In this document: in pieces, positions 6,453-7,136 of the stretch
Layout of the letters: each line of letters begins with the position of its first letter
Position numbering within the stretch: the stretch's first letter is position 1
Assembly: GCA_002727735.1 (NCBI GenBank)
Contig: PBXW01000030.1
Span: 16,472-23,607, forward strand
Source of the DNA: Crocinitomicaceae bacterium
GTDB lineage: Bacteria; Bacteroidota; Bacteroidia; Flavobacteriales_D; Parvicellaceae
DNA: 7,136 nucleotides
Direction: 5' to 3'
Notes under the pieces: generated by a model
What the model was told of the DNA's origin: nothing
What the model saw: only the letters and a program-made list of their open reading frames with translations
Database searches by the model: none
Program-made: the position numbers and the translations under genes

Positions 6453-7136
6453 ATGAGCGGAGGTGGCTTTTTTGCAAGTAAAATGTTTAAAAACATTATG
6501 AAATTCGTTTACGGCTGGGGTGGTGCAATCGTTATTATTGGTGCATTATTCAAAATTCTTCACTTAAAAGGTGCAGACGTAATGTTGGTTATTGGCTTAT
6601 TAACAGAAGCTGGTATATTCTTTATTTCGGCATTTGAGCCATTACATGAAGAAATTGATTGGACTTTGGTTTATCCTGAGTTAGCTTTAGGTCATGCAGA
6701 TGATGATGATTTACATGAATTACCAGAAAGTTCTGATGAAACAGTAGTTGAACAATTAGATAATATGCTTGCTAAGGCAAAAATAGAACCCGAACTCATT
6801 GAGAGTCTTGGAACTGGAATGAGGAATTTAAGTGATAGTGCAGGTAAGTTAAGTGACATGACATCAGCTGCCGATGCTAATAGTGAGCTTGTAGAAAACA
6901 TTAAAGGTGCATCTAGTAAAGTTGGAGAATTATCTTCTGCTTATGACAGTGCTGCTAGTTCAATAAACGAGATAACTAATATTTCTGCTGGTGATTCAAA
7001 TTTTGGAGAGCAGTTAAATAAAGTATCTGGTAATCTTTCTGAGCTGAATAACGTATATGAAATGCAACTAAAAGGAGCTAGCGAGCACTTAAAGTCAAGT
7101 GAAGAAATGTACTCAGGTATCAATGAATTAATGTCA
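6453..7136 (+). CDS. gldL: GldL/PorL, T9SS and gliding motor inner-membrane subunit (partial, right edge)
   Basis: GldL (PorL) pairs with GldM to form the proton-motive-force-driven rotary motor of the T9SS. The 228 residues present include both transmembrane helices, about 17-37 (FVYGWGGAIVIIGALFKILH) and 43-62 (VMLVIGLLTEAGIFFISAFE). The charged residues shown to matter in Flavobacterium GldL (K27, H30, E49, E59) correspond by alignment from memory to K34, H37, E52 and E62. Next come the conserved EIDWTLVYPELALG (67-80) and an acidic stretch (HADDDDLHELPE, 81-92). After that there is a long Ser/Ala/Glu-rich, probably coiled-coil cytoplasmic region (about 98-228) that continues past the window. 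The loop between the helices is about four residues shorter than in Flavobacterium. The start follows an A-rich leader with no Shine-Dalgarno site, 80 bases after gldK, in which I see no terminator. Confidence 0.93.
   Translation, partial: MSGGGFFASKMFKNIMKFVYGWGGAIVIIGALFKILHLKGADVMLVIGLLTEAGIFFISAFEPLHEEIDWTLVYPELALGHADDDDLHELPESSDETVVEQLDNMLAKAKIEPELIESLGTGMRNLSDSAGKLSDMTSAADANSELVENIKGASSKVGELSSAYDSAASSINEITNISAGDSNFGEQLNKVSGNLSELNNVYEMQLKGASEHLKSSEEMYSGINELMS

Overview
The window comes from an AT-rich member of the Bacteroidota, most likely a flavobacterial or related marine or gliding-type lineage. The evidence is a PorP/SprF-family protein, a GldK/PorK lipoprotein and a GldL/PorL motor protein in a row (type IX secretion system, T9SS), signal peptides ending in A-Q, promoter-like TTG...TAnnTTTG elements, and A-rich rather than Shine-Dalgarno translation starts. 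All genes are on the + strand.

Layout. Positions 1-175 are an intergenic region with two short perfect inverted repeats. It also holds a candidate minus-strand promoter, pointing to a divergent gene off the left edge, and a weaker plus-strand promoter candidate. Positions 176-2601 encode DNA topoisomerase I (TopA), split into two reading frames by a -1 shift at a run of seven A (1693-1699). Both halves are well conserved and join without loss of a residue. Four bases later, 2606-3757 encodes an arginase/formimidoylglutamase-fold protein that has lost about half of its metal ligands. After a 107-base gap come porP (3865-4794), gldK (4879-6372) and the first 228 codons of gldL (6453-7136, running off the right edge). 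gldM and gldN would be expected next.

How they work together. GldL is one subunit of the proton-driven inner-membrane motor of the T9SS; its partner GldM is not in the window. GldK is the outer-membrane lipoprotein that forms the periplasmic ring with GldN. PorP is an outer-membrane beta-barrel-like partner of this machinery. The order porP-gldK-gldL is that of the Porphyromonas por operon. TopA and the arginase-like protein look like a separate upstream transcription unit, although topA, the arginase-like gene and gldK are, from memory, often neighbours in Bacteroidota.

Main points for a second look: (1) the topA frameshift. Its A AAA AAA heptamer lies directly before the TGA stop, with an overlapping ATG restart and a downstream 6-bp hairpin at 7-nt spacing. 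It could be programmed recoding, transcriptional slippage, a genuinely split TopA, or simply a one-base homopolymer error. (2) The arginase-fold protein is probably not a metalloenzyme, and its job beside the T9SS genes is unknown. (3) A palindrome overlaps the -33 element of the divergent promoter. No mobile element, CRISPR array, tRNA or rRNA was seen.
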